Shown: positions 8,715 to 16,993, counted from the stretch's first letter. The stretch: 43,231 bases of DNA from an uncultured Clostridium sp. (GCF_947072515.1 NZ_CAMTIG010000028.1:1-43231), one strand, 5' to 3'. Numbers and translations are program-made. Notes: generated by a model from the sequence alone, not told the origin.

Positions 8715-9395
8715 TTATGCATCCTCTCCTACAGGGTTTATAAGTATGACTTTTAAAATATTATCTAAAGCTCTTATATTATCTAAAACTTCTTCTTCAA
8801 TAATATTATCTACTTCAAAAATCATAGTTGCCCCTTCGCCTCTCTGTTTTCTAAATACACTCATAAATGCAATATTTATCTTTTTTTCTGATAATAATGC
8901 TGTTACATTTGAAACTACTCCTGGTACATCATTCTGTGTAACTATAAGTGTTGGATAATCACCAGTGAAGCTTACTCTATTTCCATTTACTTCAACTATC
9001 TTTATGCTTCCACCACCAATAGATGATCCCATTACTTCACAAACTGCTCCGCTTTTAGTTTCCATTACAAATTTAACTGTATTTGGATGCTCATCTCCAA
9101 GATCTTTTTCTACAAATGTATATTTTAATCCTTGTTCTCTTGCTATATCCATAGAAGTTCTAAGTCTTTTATCACTAGGATTCATTCCTAAAACTCCTGC
9201 AACTAAAGCTCTATCTGTTCCATGTCCTTTATATGTTTTTCCAAAAGATCCATGAAGCATAAATGTAACTTCTTCTATTTCTTCTCCTGCAATAGCTCTT
9301 GCAACTCTTCCAAGTCTTGCAGCTCCTGCTGTATGAGAGCTTGATGGTCCTATCATTATAGGACCTAATATATCAAAAACACCTACGTTTTTCAT
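8715..9395 (-). CDS. sdaAB: L-serine dehydratase, iron-sulfur-dependent, beta subunit
   Basis: This 226-residue beta subunit pairs with SdaAA. The N-terminal family signature GPIMIGPSSSHTAGAARLGR is intact, and the C-terminal 70 residues form an ACT-like fold (YPTLIVTQNDVPGVVSNVTALL), a likely regulatory serine-binding domain. ATG 9393-9395 is preferred because AAAGGACAGGG lies upstream and the product then begins MKNVGVFDI like its homologues; a frame 12 codons longer has no ribosome site. It is the first gene of the two-gene operon. The 236-base region to the divergent gene at 9632 must hold both promoters, but no convincing operator was seen there. Confidence 0.95.
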   Translation of the reverse strand: MKNVGVFDILGPIMIGPSSSHTAGAARLGRVARAIAGEEIEEVTFMLHGSFGKTYKGHGTDRALVAGVLGMNPSDKRLRTSMDIAREQGLKYTFVEKDLGDEHPNTVKFVMETKSGAVCEVMGSSIGGGSIKIVEVNGNRVSFTGDYPTLIVTQNDVPGVVSNVTALLSEKKINIAFMSVFRKQRGEGATMIFEVDNIIEEEVLDNIRALDNILKVILINPVGEDA

Positions 9396-9631
9396 CTTTT
9401 TACCCTGTCCTTTTTGTAATATTTTATCCATCTATAGTTTAATATATTTTATACCGGATTTAAATAATTATTTATAAAATATTCTTATTTAAATTTCAAA
9501 TAATAAAATATTGTCTATATTCTTATTTATATGTCAAAAATATAACTGTTTATTTTATTTTTAAACTTTATTAATATTTTGGTTACTTTTAAATGCTATG
9601 ATAAATGCACTTTTACTTTAAGGAGGTTTTT

Positions 9632-10117
9632 ATGGATTCTTTATTAATCTTAGAAATTTTATTTATTCTTTTTACATTAGTACTTTTAGTATTAAATTTA
9701 TCAAAAAGAATAAGCACAAAAAAAGAAGGTACTTACACTATAATTAGAAATTTTAATGCATCCTTCTTTACAACAGGTATAATATGTATAGTTTTTATAG
9801 TATATATCTTTATGTATACTAAAGATTTTACTTCTATTACTAAGTATTTAGCTATCCTTTTACTTATTTTATTATTTGTAACTACATACTTTAATTCCAA
9901 TCTTCTTTTTGGTCATGATACTTTTCTTTATATGTTCTCTAAAAAATCATATAAAGAAATACGAAAAGCTAGTGTTTTAAATAAAGGAAATGGTCGTGTA
10001 ATATCATTTCTATTTAAAAATGGTAGTAAGCTTTCTATTACTACATCCAAAAATAATGGTTCTATTATGTTAGAAATTTTAAAAAGAAAATCAGTAAAAG
10101 TGGATTACATAAGATAA
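9632..10117 (+). CDS. Small three-helix membrane protein, paralogue 1 of 3
   Basis: This 161-residue protein has an N-terminal membrane helix from residue 3 (LLILEILFILFTLVLLVLNL), a short basic loop, two further helices in residues 49-100, and a soluble C-terminal domain of about 60 residues (SNLLFGHDTFLYMF ... ISFLFKNGSKLSIT). The C-terminal part looks like a small beta-rich fold similar to the cytoplasmic domain of DUF5673-type proteins, but I cannot confirm that family here. ATG 9632 is chosen for its AAGGAGG site 7 bases upstream; a longer frame from 9605 contains that site. The genes at 10701 and 11308 have the same layout. Function unknown. Confidence 0.85.
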   Translation: MDSLLILEILFILFTLVLLVLNLSKRISTKKEGTYTIIRNFNASFFTTGIICIVFIVYIFMYTKDFTSITKYLAILLLILLFVTTYFNSNLLFGHDTFLYMFSKKSYKEIRKASVLNKGNGRVISFLFKNGSKLSITTSKNNGSIMLEILKRKSVKVDYIR

Positions 10118-10149
10118 AATAAAGGCTATCTCAAAGATAGCCTTTATCT
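10118..10149. terminator. Bidirectional terminator between convergent genes
   Basis: ATAAAGGCTATCT and AGATAGCCTTTAT form a 13-bp stem with a tiny loop. It lies between the stop of the gene ending at 10117 (plus) and that ending at 10151 (minus), with A- and T-rich flanks, and can serve both. Confidence 0.85.
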
Positions 10150-10150
10150 A

Positions 10151-10480
10151 TTATTTAAATAAACTTTTATAAAAATTATCAAATCCATCATCATTTAATT
10201 TAACATCTGAATCATCATTTACGTAAAATTTATTCATTGTTGATACTATTAAATCAAATTTTTGAATATTATTTTCTTCTAATAAAACAGTATATAAATA
10301 TGCTAAATGGTCTTGCATATATTCTTGGATTTGCTTCATTTCTTCATCTGATATTTTTTCCTCTTCATATAACTTCTTTATTGGTCCATTTCTAAAAGAA
10401 AAATATGCTGATGATTTAGCTATATTCTTTATATATTCTTTTGCTTCTCTTTTTTCTTCTTTTCCATCTATTTTTATCAT
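10151..10480 (-). CDS. Small acidic helical protein of unknown function
   Basis: This 109-residue soluble protein is rich in Glu, Lys and Tyr, with no membrane segment or cysteine. It carries a recognisable helix-rich middle (GPIKKLYEEEKISDEEMKQI, then EYMQDHLAYLYTVLLEENN) and an acidic C terminus ending FYKSLFK. The ATG follows GAGGTGAAATA. It lies between two members of the membrane-protein family but on the opposite strand, with its own terminator shared with the gene at 9632. I do not recognise the family. Confidence 0.75.
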   Translation of the reverse strand: MIKIDGKEEKREAKEYIKNIAKSSAYFSFRNGPIKKLYEEEKISDEEMKQIQEYMQDHLAYLYTVLLEENNIQKFDLIVSTMNKFYVNDDSDVKLNDDGFDNFYKSLFK

Positions 10481-10700
10481 TATTTCACCTCTTCATATAT
10501 TGTGTTCTGTCTTCTATTTAACACTAAATATTTTCATTTATCAACTTCCCATTTATTTAATATCCAGTTCATTAAAAATTAATATTTTATTCTTTTTATA
10601 TTGTTATCATTTAAATATATGTATTTTTAGAATTAAATCTTCTATTTTAGGTTAATAATAAAATATATTTTATCTACTAAATTTTGAAAGGAAGATCTTT

Positions 10701-11198
10701 ATGCAAATTCTTATTTATGTCATAATAATCGGATTAGTCTTTATGATATCAAAAAATATGCTAAAACCATTTGGAGCTCAATTAAGATTGAAGAAAGATC
10801 CTGATGGATTAGTTATATATAACGTACTTCCAATATCTATATCATATATAATTGTTATTTTAATTATATTTGCATACGTAATTTACGATGTCAAACATTT
10901 AAATCCTATTACTGTCGCTTTAGCAATTGTTTTTATCATTATCGCTTTAGCATCTGGTGTAGTAAACTCAAGAATGGTTATAGGTTTCAACAGATTTTCA
11001 TATATGTATAGCACTATGGAATTAAAAGAAATGTCTAAAATTACAATTGAAAAAAATCCTAAAAAAGCAAATAACTTTTTAATTATTATTAGAAAAACTA
11101 ACGGTGGAGAGTTTAAATTCACTTTACCTGAAGAAAAGAAAGTAATATTTAAAACTTATATGCAAACTCATGGAAAACGTCCAATTGAAAAAGCTTAA
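10701..11198 (+). CDS. Small three-helix membrane protein, paralogue 2 of 3
   Basis: This 165-residue protein has the same plan as the products at 9632 and 11308: an N-terminal helix (ILIYVIIIGLVFMI), a basic connector, two helices at about residues 48-95, then a soluble C-terminal domain with VNSRMVIGFNRFSYMYST and a later NNFLIIIRKTNGGEFKFTL stretch that aligns with the IGFIKNNKIVFSLKL region of paralogue 3. The ATG follows GAAAGGAAGATCTTT. A terminator follows at 11204-11244, so it is its own transcription unit. Function unknown; the C-terminal domain may be a cytoplasmic beta module. Confidence 0.85.
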   Translation: MQILIYVIIIGLVFMISKNMLKPFGAQLRLKKDPDGLVIYNVLPISISYIIVILIIFAYVIYDVKHLNPITVALAIVFIIIALASGVVNSRMVIGFNRFSYMYSTMELKEMSKITIEKNPKKANNFLIIIRKTNGGEFKFTLPEEKKVIFKTYMQTHGKRPIEKA

Positions 11199-11203
11199 TA
11201 ATC

Positions 11204-11244
11204 TGTACCGATATTACTTCTTTGTAGTATTGGTATATTTTTTT
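11204..11244 (+). terminator. Intrinsic terminator after paralogue 2
   Basis: TGTACCGATATT (11204-11215) pairs with AGTATTGGTATA (11226-11237) over 12 positions including G-U pairs, followed by a run of seven T. It separates the second and third membrane-protein genes. Confidence 0.75.
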
Positions 11245-11271
11245 GATTATTTTTCTTTTTCTTGGTAAAAT
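11243..11271 (+). promoter_or_regulatory. Sigma-A-type promoter of paralogue 3
   Basis: TTGATT (11243-11248) and TAAAAT (11266-11271) are separated by exactly 17 bases, about 36 bases before the ATG at 11308. The start of transcription expected near 11278 fits the downstream start codon. Confidence 0.6.
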
Positions 11272-11307
11272 CTCAATATACAAATGCATAGAAAGAAGGT
11301 ACTTACC

Positions 11308-11799
11308 ATGCAAAAATATTTATCACCAATCCTTTTCCTAGCCTTTGCAATTTACTTTATTGTTATTTTTAAAAAGAACTTTAATAAAAGAAAGGCTCTT
11401 TACACTCAGGGAGATTATGTAGAGTTCACTCATTTTCTACCTAGCTTTTATACTTATATAGTGTGTGCCATAATATTTTTACTTTATCTGGTTTACGCAC
11501 GTAATCATTTAAATGCTTTTGAAATAATTACAGGTATTCTTTTTGCTATAGCTATAGCATTTTCAGCTACCTTATCTTCAAAAGTTACCCTAGGTAATAA
11601 GGGAATTTTTTTAATGTCCTATTATTTAGAGTATGACAATATTAATGCTATCGGTATTCAAAAGCTAAATGAAAATAAATTTGCTATAGGATTTATAAAG
11701 AATAATAAGATAGTTTTTAGTCTTAAATTAAATAGGAAAAATAAAGATACTTTAAAAGAATTTATTTCTAAAAGAAACGTTTTTATTCAGGATATGTAA
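11308..11799 (+). CDS. Small three-helix membrane protein, paralogue 3 of 3
   Basis: This 163-residue protein repeats the layout of the genes at 9632 and 10701: an N-terminal helix (ILFLAFAIYFIVIF), a loop with KKNFNKRKALYTQGDY, two helices in residues 48-92 (YIVCAIIFLLYLVY and IITGILFAIAIAFSATL), and a soluble C-terminal domain (SKVTLGNKGIFLMSYYLEYD ... KIVFSLKLNRKNKDTL). ATG 11308 is chosen because GAAGG precedes it and a promoter at 11243-11271 places transcription start near 11278; the longer frame from 11284 has no ribosome site. It ends at a terminator shared with the convergent permease gene. Function unknown. Confidence 0.85.
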   Translation: MQKYLSPILFLAFAIYFIVIFKKNFNKRKALYTQGDYVEFTHFLPSFYTYIVCAIIFLLYLVYARNHLNAFEIITGILFAIAIAFSATLSSKVTLGNKGIFLMSYYLEYDNINAIGIQKLNENKFAIGFIKNNKIVFSLKLNRKNKDTLKEFISKRNVFIQDM

Positions 11800-11826
11800 A
11801 AAGGGATTGCTTTAACGCAATCCCTC
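11798..11826. terminator. Terminator between convergent genes
   Basis: AGGGATTGC (11802-11810) pairs with GCAATCCCT (11817-11825). The U-tract is better on the minus strand (TTTTTAC), so it mainly ends the GadC-like permease message and may also stop the opposing gene. Confidence 0.8.
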
Positions 11827-11829
11827 TTA

Positions 11830-13227
11830 CTATATAATATGTTTTTTTCTAACTTTAGTTATTATAAACGGTATAATAACTATTAAAACAAATACAATTA
11901 TCAATAAGTGTGTATAATTAGCAACTTGGCTCTTTTTAACTCCTGATGGTGGAATAAAAGAAATTCCAAAAGCAATAACTGTAAAAACAAATCCAACTAT
12001 TCCTATTACTAATCTTACAACCTTACTTTTCGCTATTTGATATTTTCTATTTAAATCATTCCCCTTTAATGTTAATTTTATATATGCAATAAAAAAGATT
12101 CCATATGCTAATAAATAAACTATTACTGTTAATGTCATAGCCATAAAGAATGAATTATTTGAACTTCCTCCAGCAAATGTTAATATAAATGCCCAAATAG
12201 TAACTCCTATTCCTTGAATTATAAGTAAATTAGATGCTACATCATTTTTATTTCTTTTAGCTATTTTTTTACTAAAAAATCCTTTTTCTCCTGCAAGAGA
12301 AAGTCCTCTAGTTGGTCCTACTATCCAAGCACTTATTTCAGCAATTGAACCTAAACATAAAAGTAAAGCTAACAATTTAACTATAAATCCAAAATTTCCA
12401 AAGTATGATAATAAAATTGAATAGGCTTGAAAAACTCCTTGATTTAAGCTTAAACTACTTTGTGGCACTACTATACCAATAGATAATGCTCCAAAGCTAC
12501 TTAATAATATGCATAAAAATAATATAATTATAATTGCTCTTGGATAATCCCTTTTTGGATTTTCCATATCATTTATATGTGTTGCTGAAACTTCAAGTCC
12601 CATATATGAAAGCATAAATGATACTAAAACAACAAGGGATCCCATATTACTAAAATCCGGTATAAATGTTTTTAATGACATATCTATATGTATTGGATAT
12701 CCTTTAATAAGATATATTCCTGTTAATGCAAATAATACTACTGCCGGTATAACTATACCTGCAATAAAGCCAACTTTAGCTATTAATGCTGTCTTTTTTA
12801 TCCCTTTTAATTGTACGTAAGTTATTATCCAAAATATCGCTATAACAAATATAAATTTAATTATTGGATTATTATTAATAGCTTCTATTCCTGTTATATA
12901 TGCTATTGCTCCAACTATAAAATATATCATTGTTACAGCTCCAATTGTAAAAACTATAAATTGATAAAATATATGTGCAAACCCCATTTTCTTTCCTAGA
13001 GTTTTGCTTGTCCATGTAAATACTCCACCTTCTTGAAATCCTTCTACCGTAGCCATCTCTGCTGCACAAAGACAAACAGGTAAAAACCATAATACTCCTC
13101 CAATAATCAAATAGAATATTGAACTAAATCCACTAATTGCAAATGTTGGATATTCATATATTTCTATTAGTACTGAACTAGTTAAAAATAAAAATCCAAA
13201 CATGCTTAATTTTTTTATACTTTTCAT
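11830..13227 (-). CDS. GadC-like APC amino acid permease under SAM riboswitch control
   Basis: This 465-residue protein has about 12 membrane helices. It follows the glutamate/GABA antiporter (GadC) branch closely: EIYEYPTFAISGF at residues 22-34, LCAAEMATVEGFQEGGVFTW at 53-72, FMLSYMGLEVSATHINDMENP mid-protein and AEISAWIVGPTRGLSLAGEKG later. It stops soon after the last helix (VRKKHII) and so lacks the C-terminal plug that gates E. coli GadC. No glutamate decarboxylase gene is nearby. The leader is an S-box riboswitch, so expression should rise when S-adenosylmethionine is low. I therefore infer a transporter for methionine or a related sulfur compound rather than glutamate/GABA. Family firm, substrate inferred. 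Confidence 0.88.
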   Translation of the reverse strand: MKSIKKLSMFGFLFLTSSVLIEIYEYPTFAISGFSSIFYLIIGGVLWFLPVCLCAAEMATVEGFQEGGVFTWTSKTLGKKMGFAHIFYQFIVFTIGAVTMIYFIVGAIAYITGIEAINNNPIIKFIFVIAIFWIITYVQLKGIKKTALIAKVGFIAGIVIPAVVLFALTGIYLIKGYPIHIDMSLKTFIPDFSNMGSLVVLVSFMLSYMGLEVSATHINDMENPKRDYPRAIIIILFLCILLSSFGALSIGIVVPQSSLSLNQGVFQAYSILLSYFGNFGFIVKLLALLLCLGSIAEISAWIVGPTRGLSLAGEKGFFSKKIAKRNKNDVASNLLIIQGIGVTIWAFILTFAGGSSNNSFFMAMTLTVIVYLLAYGIFFIAYIKLTLKGNDLNRKYQIAKSKVVRLVIGIVGFVFTVIAFGISFIPPSGVKKSQVANYTHLLIIVFVLIVIIPFIITKVRKKHII

Positions 13228-13263
13228 CTTTCCTCCTCTTTAGTTTTATCAAGAAATTAAAGA

Positions 13264-13437
13264 GAGAAAAAAAGCTATCTTTTCTCTCTACAGACAAAAG
13301 ATAGCTGAAAATTCTATATTTTATAACCTTACTCTTATCTTTCAGAAATAAATTTCTGCAGGAATTAGCACAATTCTCATATTATGAGCTGTTGCTAGGC
13401 TTCATAGGGCCAGTCCCTCCACCTTCTTGATAAAAAT
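13264..13437 (-). promoter_or_regulatory. SAM-I (S-box) riboswitch with terminator
   Basis: Read on the minus strand, the leader holds the S-box core: ATCAAGAAGGTGGAGGGACT, GGCCCTATGAAGCC, GCAACAGCTC, then GAGAATTGTGCTAATTCC and a closing GAAAGATAAG. P1 pairs UUAUC near 13433-13429 with GAUAA near 13340-13336. A terminator follows, AGCTATCTTTT (13306-13296) with AAAAGATAGCT (13283-13273) and a seven-U tract. The 3' strand of P1 (GAAAGATA) can instead pair with TATCTTTT of the terminator, giving the expected antiterminator. Ligand binding should therefore stop transcription of the permease gene 37 bases downstream. Confidence 0.95.
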
Positions 13438-13453
13438 ATTATATTTGCTTTTT

Positions 13454-13482
13454 ATTTTAATACTTAACTTCAAATATTTCAA
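13454..13482 (-). promoter_or_regulatory. Promoter of the riboswitch-permease unit
   Basis: On the minus strand TTGAAA (13482-13477) and TAAAAT (13459-13454) are 17 bases apart. Transcription would begin near 13447, about 10 bases before the riboswitch aptamer. The rest of the stretch between the permease and the nucleoside kinase gene shows nothing further. Confidence 0.6.
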
Positions 13483-13572
13483 ATTAAAGTTCTATGAATA
13501 TTTTTTAAATTAAGCTTCTTATTTTTAACACTTTTATACATATATTCTCTATAAAGTATTTATTTATTAATT

Positions 13573-15231
13573 TTAGTAATCATAAAAACAACTTCCACCT
13601 ATAAACTCTCTAAATATTGAGTTTTCAGGAACATACTCCATAGGTATTTCTTTGAAAAAACTTAAAAAAGACTTTAATCTATACGCTTCTGCATATACAG
13701 GACTATCTTTTTTTATTTTTTCCAATTCTTTAAGAGCAAATGGTTTTAAAACTGATAATTCGTATACTAAAGTTGAGTTAAACATATCTTCGCATTCTTC
13801 TTGATATACAAAAATATTTTTCTTCTCACCTCTTTTTATTGAAGGCCACATTTTTAATGTTTCTTCAGCTCCATACCCCCTTGATAGATAGTCTCTAACT
13901 ATTCTTCTTATTTTTCTAACATCTGTAGTTTTTATTCTATTATGATTATCTAAATTAAGTTGTGTTAATGCTGATATATATACTTTATATTTATTTTCTT
14001 CTGCAACTTTTAAAGTGAGCTCAGGATTTAAAGCATGTATTCCTTCTACAATTATAATTCCATTTTTAGGTAATTTCAAAGTGTCTCCACGCCATTCTCT
14101 TCTTCCTGTTTTAAAATTATAAGCAGGAATTTGAACTTCTTCACCATTTAACAATCTTATAAAATGATCATTTAATGTTATTAAATCTACTGATTTTATA
14201 CTTTCAAAGTCATACTCTCCATTTTCATCTCTTGGATTATCTTCTCTATTTACAAAGTAATCATCTAATGATATTGGGACTGGTATAAATCCATTTACTC
14301 TTAATTGAATACTTAATCTCTTAGAAAAAGTAGTTTTCCCTGATGAAGATGGTCCTGCAATAAGTACCATTTTAACACCACTTTTATTAGCTATATTATC
14401 TGCAATATATGCTATTTTCTTTTCATGTAATGCCTCTGATACCATTACTAATTCTCTCTTTTTTCCTTCTTCAATTTTACTATTTAAACTTCCAACATCA
14501 CCAACTTCTAAAATTTCAAGCCATTTTTCTGTTTCATAAAATATATTAAATAATTTTTTTTGTTCCGTAACTTCTGGAAGTTCTACATCTCCATAATTTT
14601 CAGGATATCTTAATATGAATCCTGGCTCATAATATTTTAAATCAAAAACTTTTATAACTCCTGTATTGCTTGCCATTAGTCCATAAAAATAATCGTATCT
14701 ATCCTCAATTTTACAAAGATCAATCCAATCTTTATCAATATGTCTTAATAAAGACACTTTATCTTCCATACCATACTCTTCAAAAATATCTATTGCTTTT
14801 TCTATAGATACTCTCTCTTTTTGTACTTCTAGATTTTCCTCTATAATTTCTATCATTCTAGTTTTTATTTTTTCTACATCTTCCTTTGTTAAAGATAACT
14901 TTTTGTGGATTTCTCCAAATATACATTTACTAATTGAATGCTCTATAGTTATTTTAGAATTTGGGAAAATATCTAATGTAGCTTTTACAAAAATAAATTG
15001 TAATGTTCTCTTATATATACTCATTCCTAAGCTGCTATCAAATAAAACTAAGCTTAAATTCCCACTTTCATTTATTTCAGAGTTTAATTCATAATACTCA
15101 TAATTCAATCTACATAATGCAACTGTATTTTTAAATTCACCATAATATTCTTCTAAAATGTCCTTAAAGGTTCTTCCTTTTTCTACTACAATGTTTCTTC
15201 CATCTTCTAATATTAAGTTATATTCTATCAT
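13573..15231 (-). CDS. TGS-domain nucleoside (uridine-type) kinase
   Basis: This 552-residue protein has the layout common in clostridia: an N-terminal TGS-like ubiquitin fold (residues 1-60), a threonyl-tRNA-synthetase-like second domain that includes the YYEPGFILRYP stretch at about residues 200-210, and a C-terminal P-loop kinase. The Walker A motif GPSSSGKT is at residues 293-300, followed by SLDDYFVNREDNPRDENGEYDFES, here cited only in part as family-typical, and IIIVEGIHALNPEL. By family it phosphorylates uridine or a related nucleoside. The lack of any synthetase catalytic core rules out a tRNA ligase. ATG follows AGAGGAGGAGT. The gene appears monocistronic. Confidence 0.9.
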   Translation of the reverse strand: MIEYNLILEDGRNIVVEKGRTFKDILEEYYGEFKNTVALCRLNYEYYELNSEINESGNLSLVLFDSSLGMSIYKRTLQFIFVKATLDIFPNSKITIEHSISKCIFGEIHKKLSLTKEDVEKIKTRMIEIIEENLEVQKERVSIEKAIDIFEEYGMEDKVSLLRHIDKDWIDLCKIEDRYDYFYGLMASNTGVIKVFDLKYYEPGFILRYPENYGDVELPEVTEQKKLFNIFYETEKWLEILEVGDVGSLNSKIEEGKKRELVMVSEALHEKKIAYIADNIANKSGVKMVLIAGPSSSGKTTFSKRLSIQLRVNGFIPVPISLDDYFVNREDNPRDENGEYDFESIKSVDLITLNDHFIRLLNGEEVQIPAYNFKTGRREWRGDTLKLPKNGIIIVEGIHALNPELTLKVAEENKYKVYISALTQLNLDNHNRIKTTDVRKIRRIVRDYLSRGYGAEETLKMWPSIKRGEKKNIFVYQEECEDMFNSTLVYELSVLKPFALKELEKIKKDSPVYAEAYRLKSFLSFFKEIPMEYVPENSIFREFIGGSCFYDY

Positions 15232-15364
15232 TTCTACTCCTCCTCTTTAATCTACTACCATTATATTACTGATATCTAAAGTATAAAACAAATTTAAATC
15301 CATATTTTATGAATATTTCATTTATTTTTGAAGAATATTATTTATAGATAAAGGAGGTTTTTTT

Positions 15365-16123
15365 GTGTTTATTTTATTAATCAGAACTATAATTCTTTAT
15401 TTTTTAGTTGTCTTAGTTATGCGACTAATGGGGAAAAGACAAATAGGTGAATTACAACCTTACGAATTTGTTATAACAATAATGATTTCAGATTTAGCAA
15501 TGTTACCTATGCAAGATATTAAGCTCCCTCTTTTATTTGGCATCATTCCCATGTTAACTTTACTTTTACTAAAAATGCTTTTAACACAATTACAACTTAA
15601 AAGTCAATTTGCAAGAAAAATCATTGAAGGTGAACCATCTATTTTAATTTATCGAAGCAAAATAAACTATAAAGCTTTAAAAAATCAACAAATAAATATT
15701 GATGAATTGTTAGAGGAACTTCGAATAGCAGGTTATTTTGATTTAGACCAAATTCAATATGCAATTTTAGAAACAAATGGTGATTTATCAATTCTGCCTA
15801 AAAATTTAAAGCCCCAAAATACTGATTTTAAATCTACTGCTTCTACATATAATTTAGAAAGTTCTGTTATAACTATGTCTGGAAATCAAACTGAACATGA
15901 AATTTTTCTGCCTAAAATTTTAATTTCTGATGGGAAAATAAATAGAAATGCCTTAACCCGTGTAAATAAAGATACAAAATGGATTTTAAATACTCTCTCT
16001 GAATATGGGATTACAGATATAAAAAATGTTCTAATTGCATTTTTTGATACTAATGGCAACTTTAGATATCAACTTTTTGATGAATTTGATAACGCCGAAA
16101 GGATGGATACTAATGCGAAATAA
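15365..16123 (+). CDS. DUF421 membrane protein (YetF family)
   Basis: This 252-residue protein has three hydrophobic helices at the N terminus and the family signature VMRLMGKRQIGELQPYEFV followed by ITIMISDLAMLPMQD. Its soluble remainder has two YetF-type repeats: one with IDELLEELRIAGYFDLDQIQYAILETNG, of which the core LRIAGYFDLDQIQ is diagnostic, and a second near WILNTLSEYGITDIKNVLIAFFDTNG. The start is GTG, fixed by AAAGGAGG 7 bases upstream. It overlaps the DUF4363 gene by 11 bases. The DUF421/DUF4363 pair recurs in spore-forming Firmicutes; Bacillus YetF-family members are linked to spore membranes and germination. Molecular role unknown. Confidence 0.9.
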   Translation: MFILLIRTIILYFLVVLVMRLMGKRQIGELQPYEFVITIMISDLAMLPMQDIKLPLLFGIIPMLTLLLLKMLLTQLQLKSQFARKIIEGEPSILIYRSKINYKALKNQQINIDELLEELRIAGYFDLDQIQYAILETNGDLSILPKNLKPQNTDFKSTASTYNLESSVITMSGNQTEHEIFLPKILISDGKINRNALTRVNKDTKWILNTLSEYGITDIKNVLIAFFDTNGNFRYQLFDEFDNAERMDTNAK

Positions 16124-16493
16124 TATTATTTCCTTAATCCTCTTCATAGTACTCATGTGCTTAGTTTTTTTTGCTAAAGATAGATTAATTTTCCTTTGTA
16201 ATGAAATTGAATATTTTTGCAATGACATTGAATACTTTTTATGTGAAGAAAATTATTATGCTGCTTATGAAAAAAGTATTTCTCTTTTAACTGAATTAGA
16301 AGTACATTCTTCTGAATTGTCTATTTATGCAGCACACACAGATATTGAAAATTTAAAAGCAAACTGTATTTCACTTGCAATATATATAGAATCTCGAAAT
16401 AAAAGTGATGCTTTAGCTACTGTTCATATCTTAAAGTTGTATGCTAATAATATTCACGATTTACAATATCCTTCATTAGAAAACATTCTATAA
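16113..16493 (+). CDS. DUF4363 membrane-anchored protein
   Basis: This 126-residue protein starts at ATG 16113, behind AAAGGA, inside the end of the DUF421 gene, which implies translational coupling. A frame beginning 78 bases earlier exists but has no ribosome site and would overlap DUF421 further. One N-terminal membrane helix (IISLILFIVLMCLVFFA) is followed by an extracytoplasmic all-helical domain with the typical DUF4363 spacing (EYFLCEENYYAAYEKSISLL, then ELSIYAAHTDIENLKANCIS). It is the usual partner of DUF421. It probably sits on the outer face of the membrane with its partner; function unknown. Confidence 0.85.
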   Translation: MRNNIISLILFIVLMCLVFFAKDRLIFLCNEIEYFCNDIEYFLCEENYYAAYEKSISLLTELEVHSSELSIYAAHTDIENLKANCISLAIYIESRNKSDALATVHILKLYANNIHDLQYPSLENIL

Positions 16494-16524
16494 TTCATAA
16501 TTTAGAATCCTATATTTTTGCACA

Positions 16525-16563
16525 AAAAAAAAGATTACATCAATACAGATGTAATCTTTTTCA
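16525..16563. terminator. Bidirectional terminator
   Basis: AAAGATTACATC and GATGTAATCTTT (16530-16541 and 16548-16559) form a 12-bp stem with T-runs on one side and A-runs on the other. It ends both the DUF4363 gene and the convergent DUF1540 gene. Confidence 0.88.
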
Positions 16564-16564
16564 G

Positions 16565-16876
16565 CTATCTTTCTACAAAGCTAGCACACTGTGTATCACT
16601 TGCGTAACTGCTAAGATTATTAGAAATCTCTATACTATTTGCAACACAACTTTGTCCTTTATTATGGATGCATGTGTCTGCACTACAGTTTACATATAAA
16701 CTAGGATTTATGTCTCTTACATCATTACTTAAAGCACCACTTTTACATTCAAAATTTTTGCAGTTAGTTTCACTTGAACTTTCTGCTTGAACTCCACCTA
16801 CTGTTATCTCATTATTACAACAACAGCTTTGCTTATTATGATTACAATCTGTAACATCACATTTTAATGTAGTCAT
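16565..16876 (-). CDS. DUF1540 protein with two cysteine-rich repeats
   Basis: This 103-residue protein carries two tandem DUF1540 units. The first runs from CDVTDCNHNKQSCCCNN to NCKNF and the second from CSADTCIHNKGQSCVANS to QCASF; each has C-x4-C, then cysteines after HNK, and a last cysteine in a C-x-x-F setting, consistent with a small metal site or disulfide fold. There is no signal peptide. The start follows CAAGGAGTTGATGTTAA. DUF1540 proteins are common in clostridia and are often seen with sporulation or general-stress genes. The binding partner or metal is not known. Confidence 0.9.
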   Translation of the reverse strand: MTTLKCDVTDCNHNKQSCCCNNEITVGGVQAESSSETNCKNFECKSGALSNDVRDINPSLYVNCSADTCIHNKGQSCVANSIEISNNLSSYASDTQCASFVER

Positions 16877-16993
16877 TTAACATCAACTCCTTGCTTTATT
16901 GATACATTTATATTATTTCACTATTTCTTCTTTAAATACCCTTGTCTCATTAGTGATGTACTCTCATTTCTAGATTTTTTTATATTTAATACC

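Noticed and set aside
11830..13227. Acid-resistance glutamate/GABA antiporter assignment
   Set aside because: Family resemblance is clear, but no decarboxylase is nearby, the C-terminal plug is missing and a SAM riboswitch controls it; the role is more likely sulfur-related.
13573..15231. Threonyl-tRNA synthetase fragment
   Set aside because: The TGS and second domain resemble ThrRS, but the catalytic core is missing and a P-loop kinase follows, as in clostridial nucleoside kinases.
16035..16112. Longer N-terminal extension of the DUF4363 protein
   Set aside because: This frame would overlap the DUF421 gene by about 90 bases with no ribosome site; ATG 16113 has AAAGGA and starts with the expected membrane helix.
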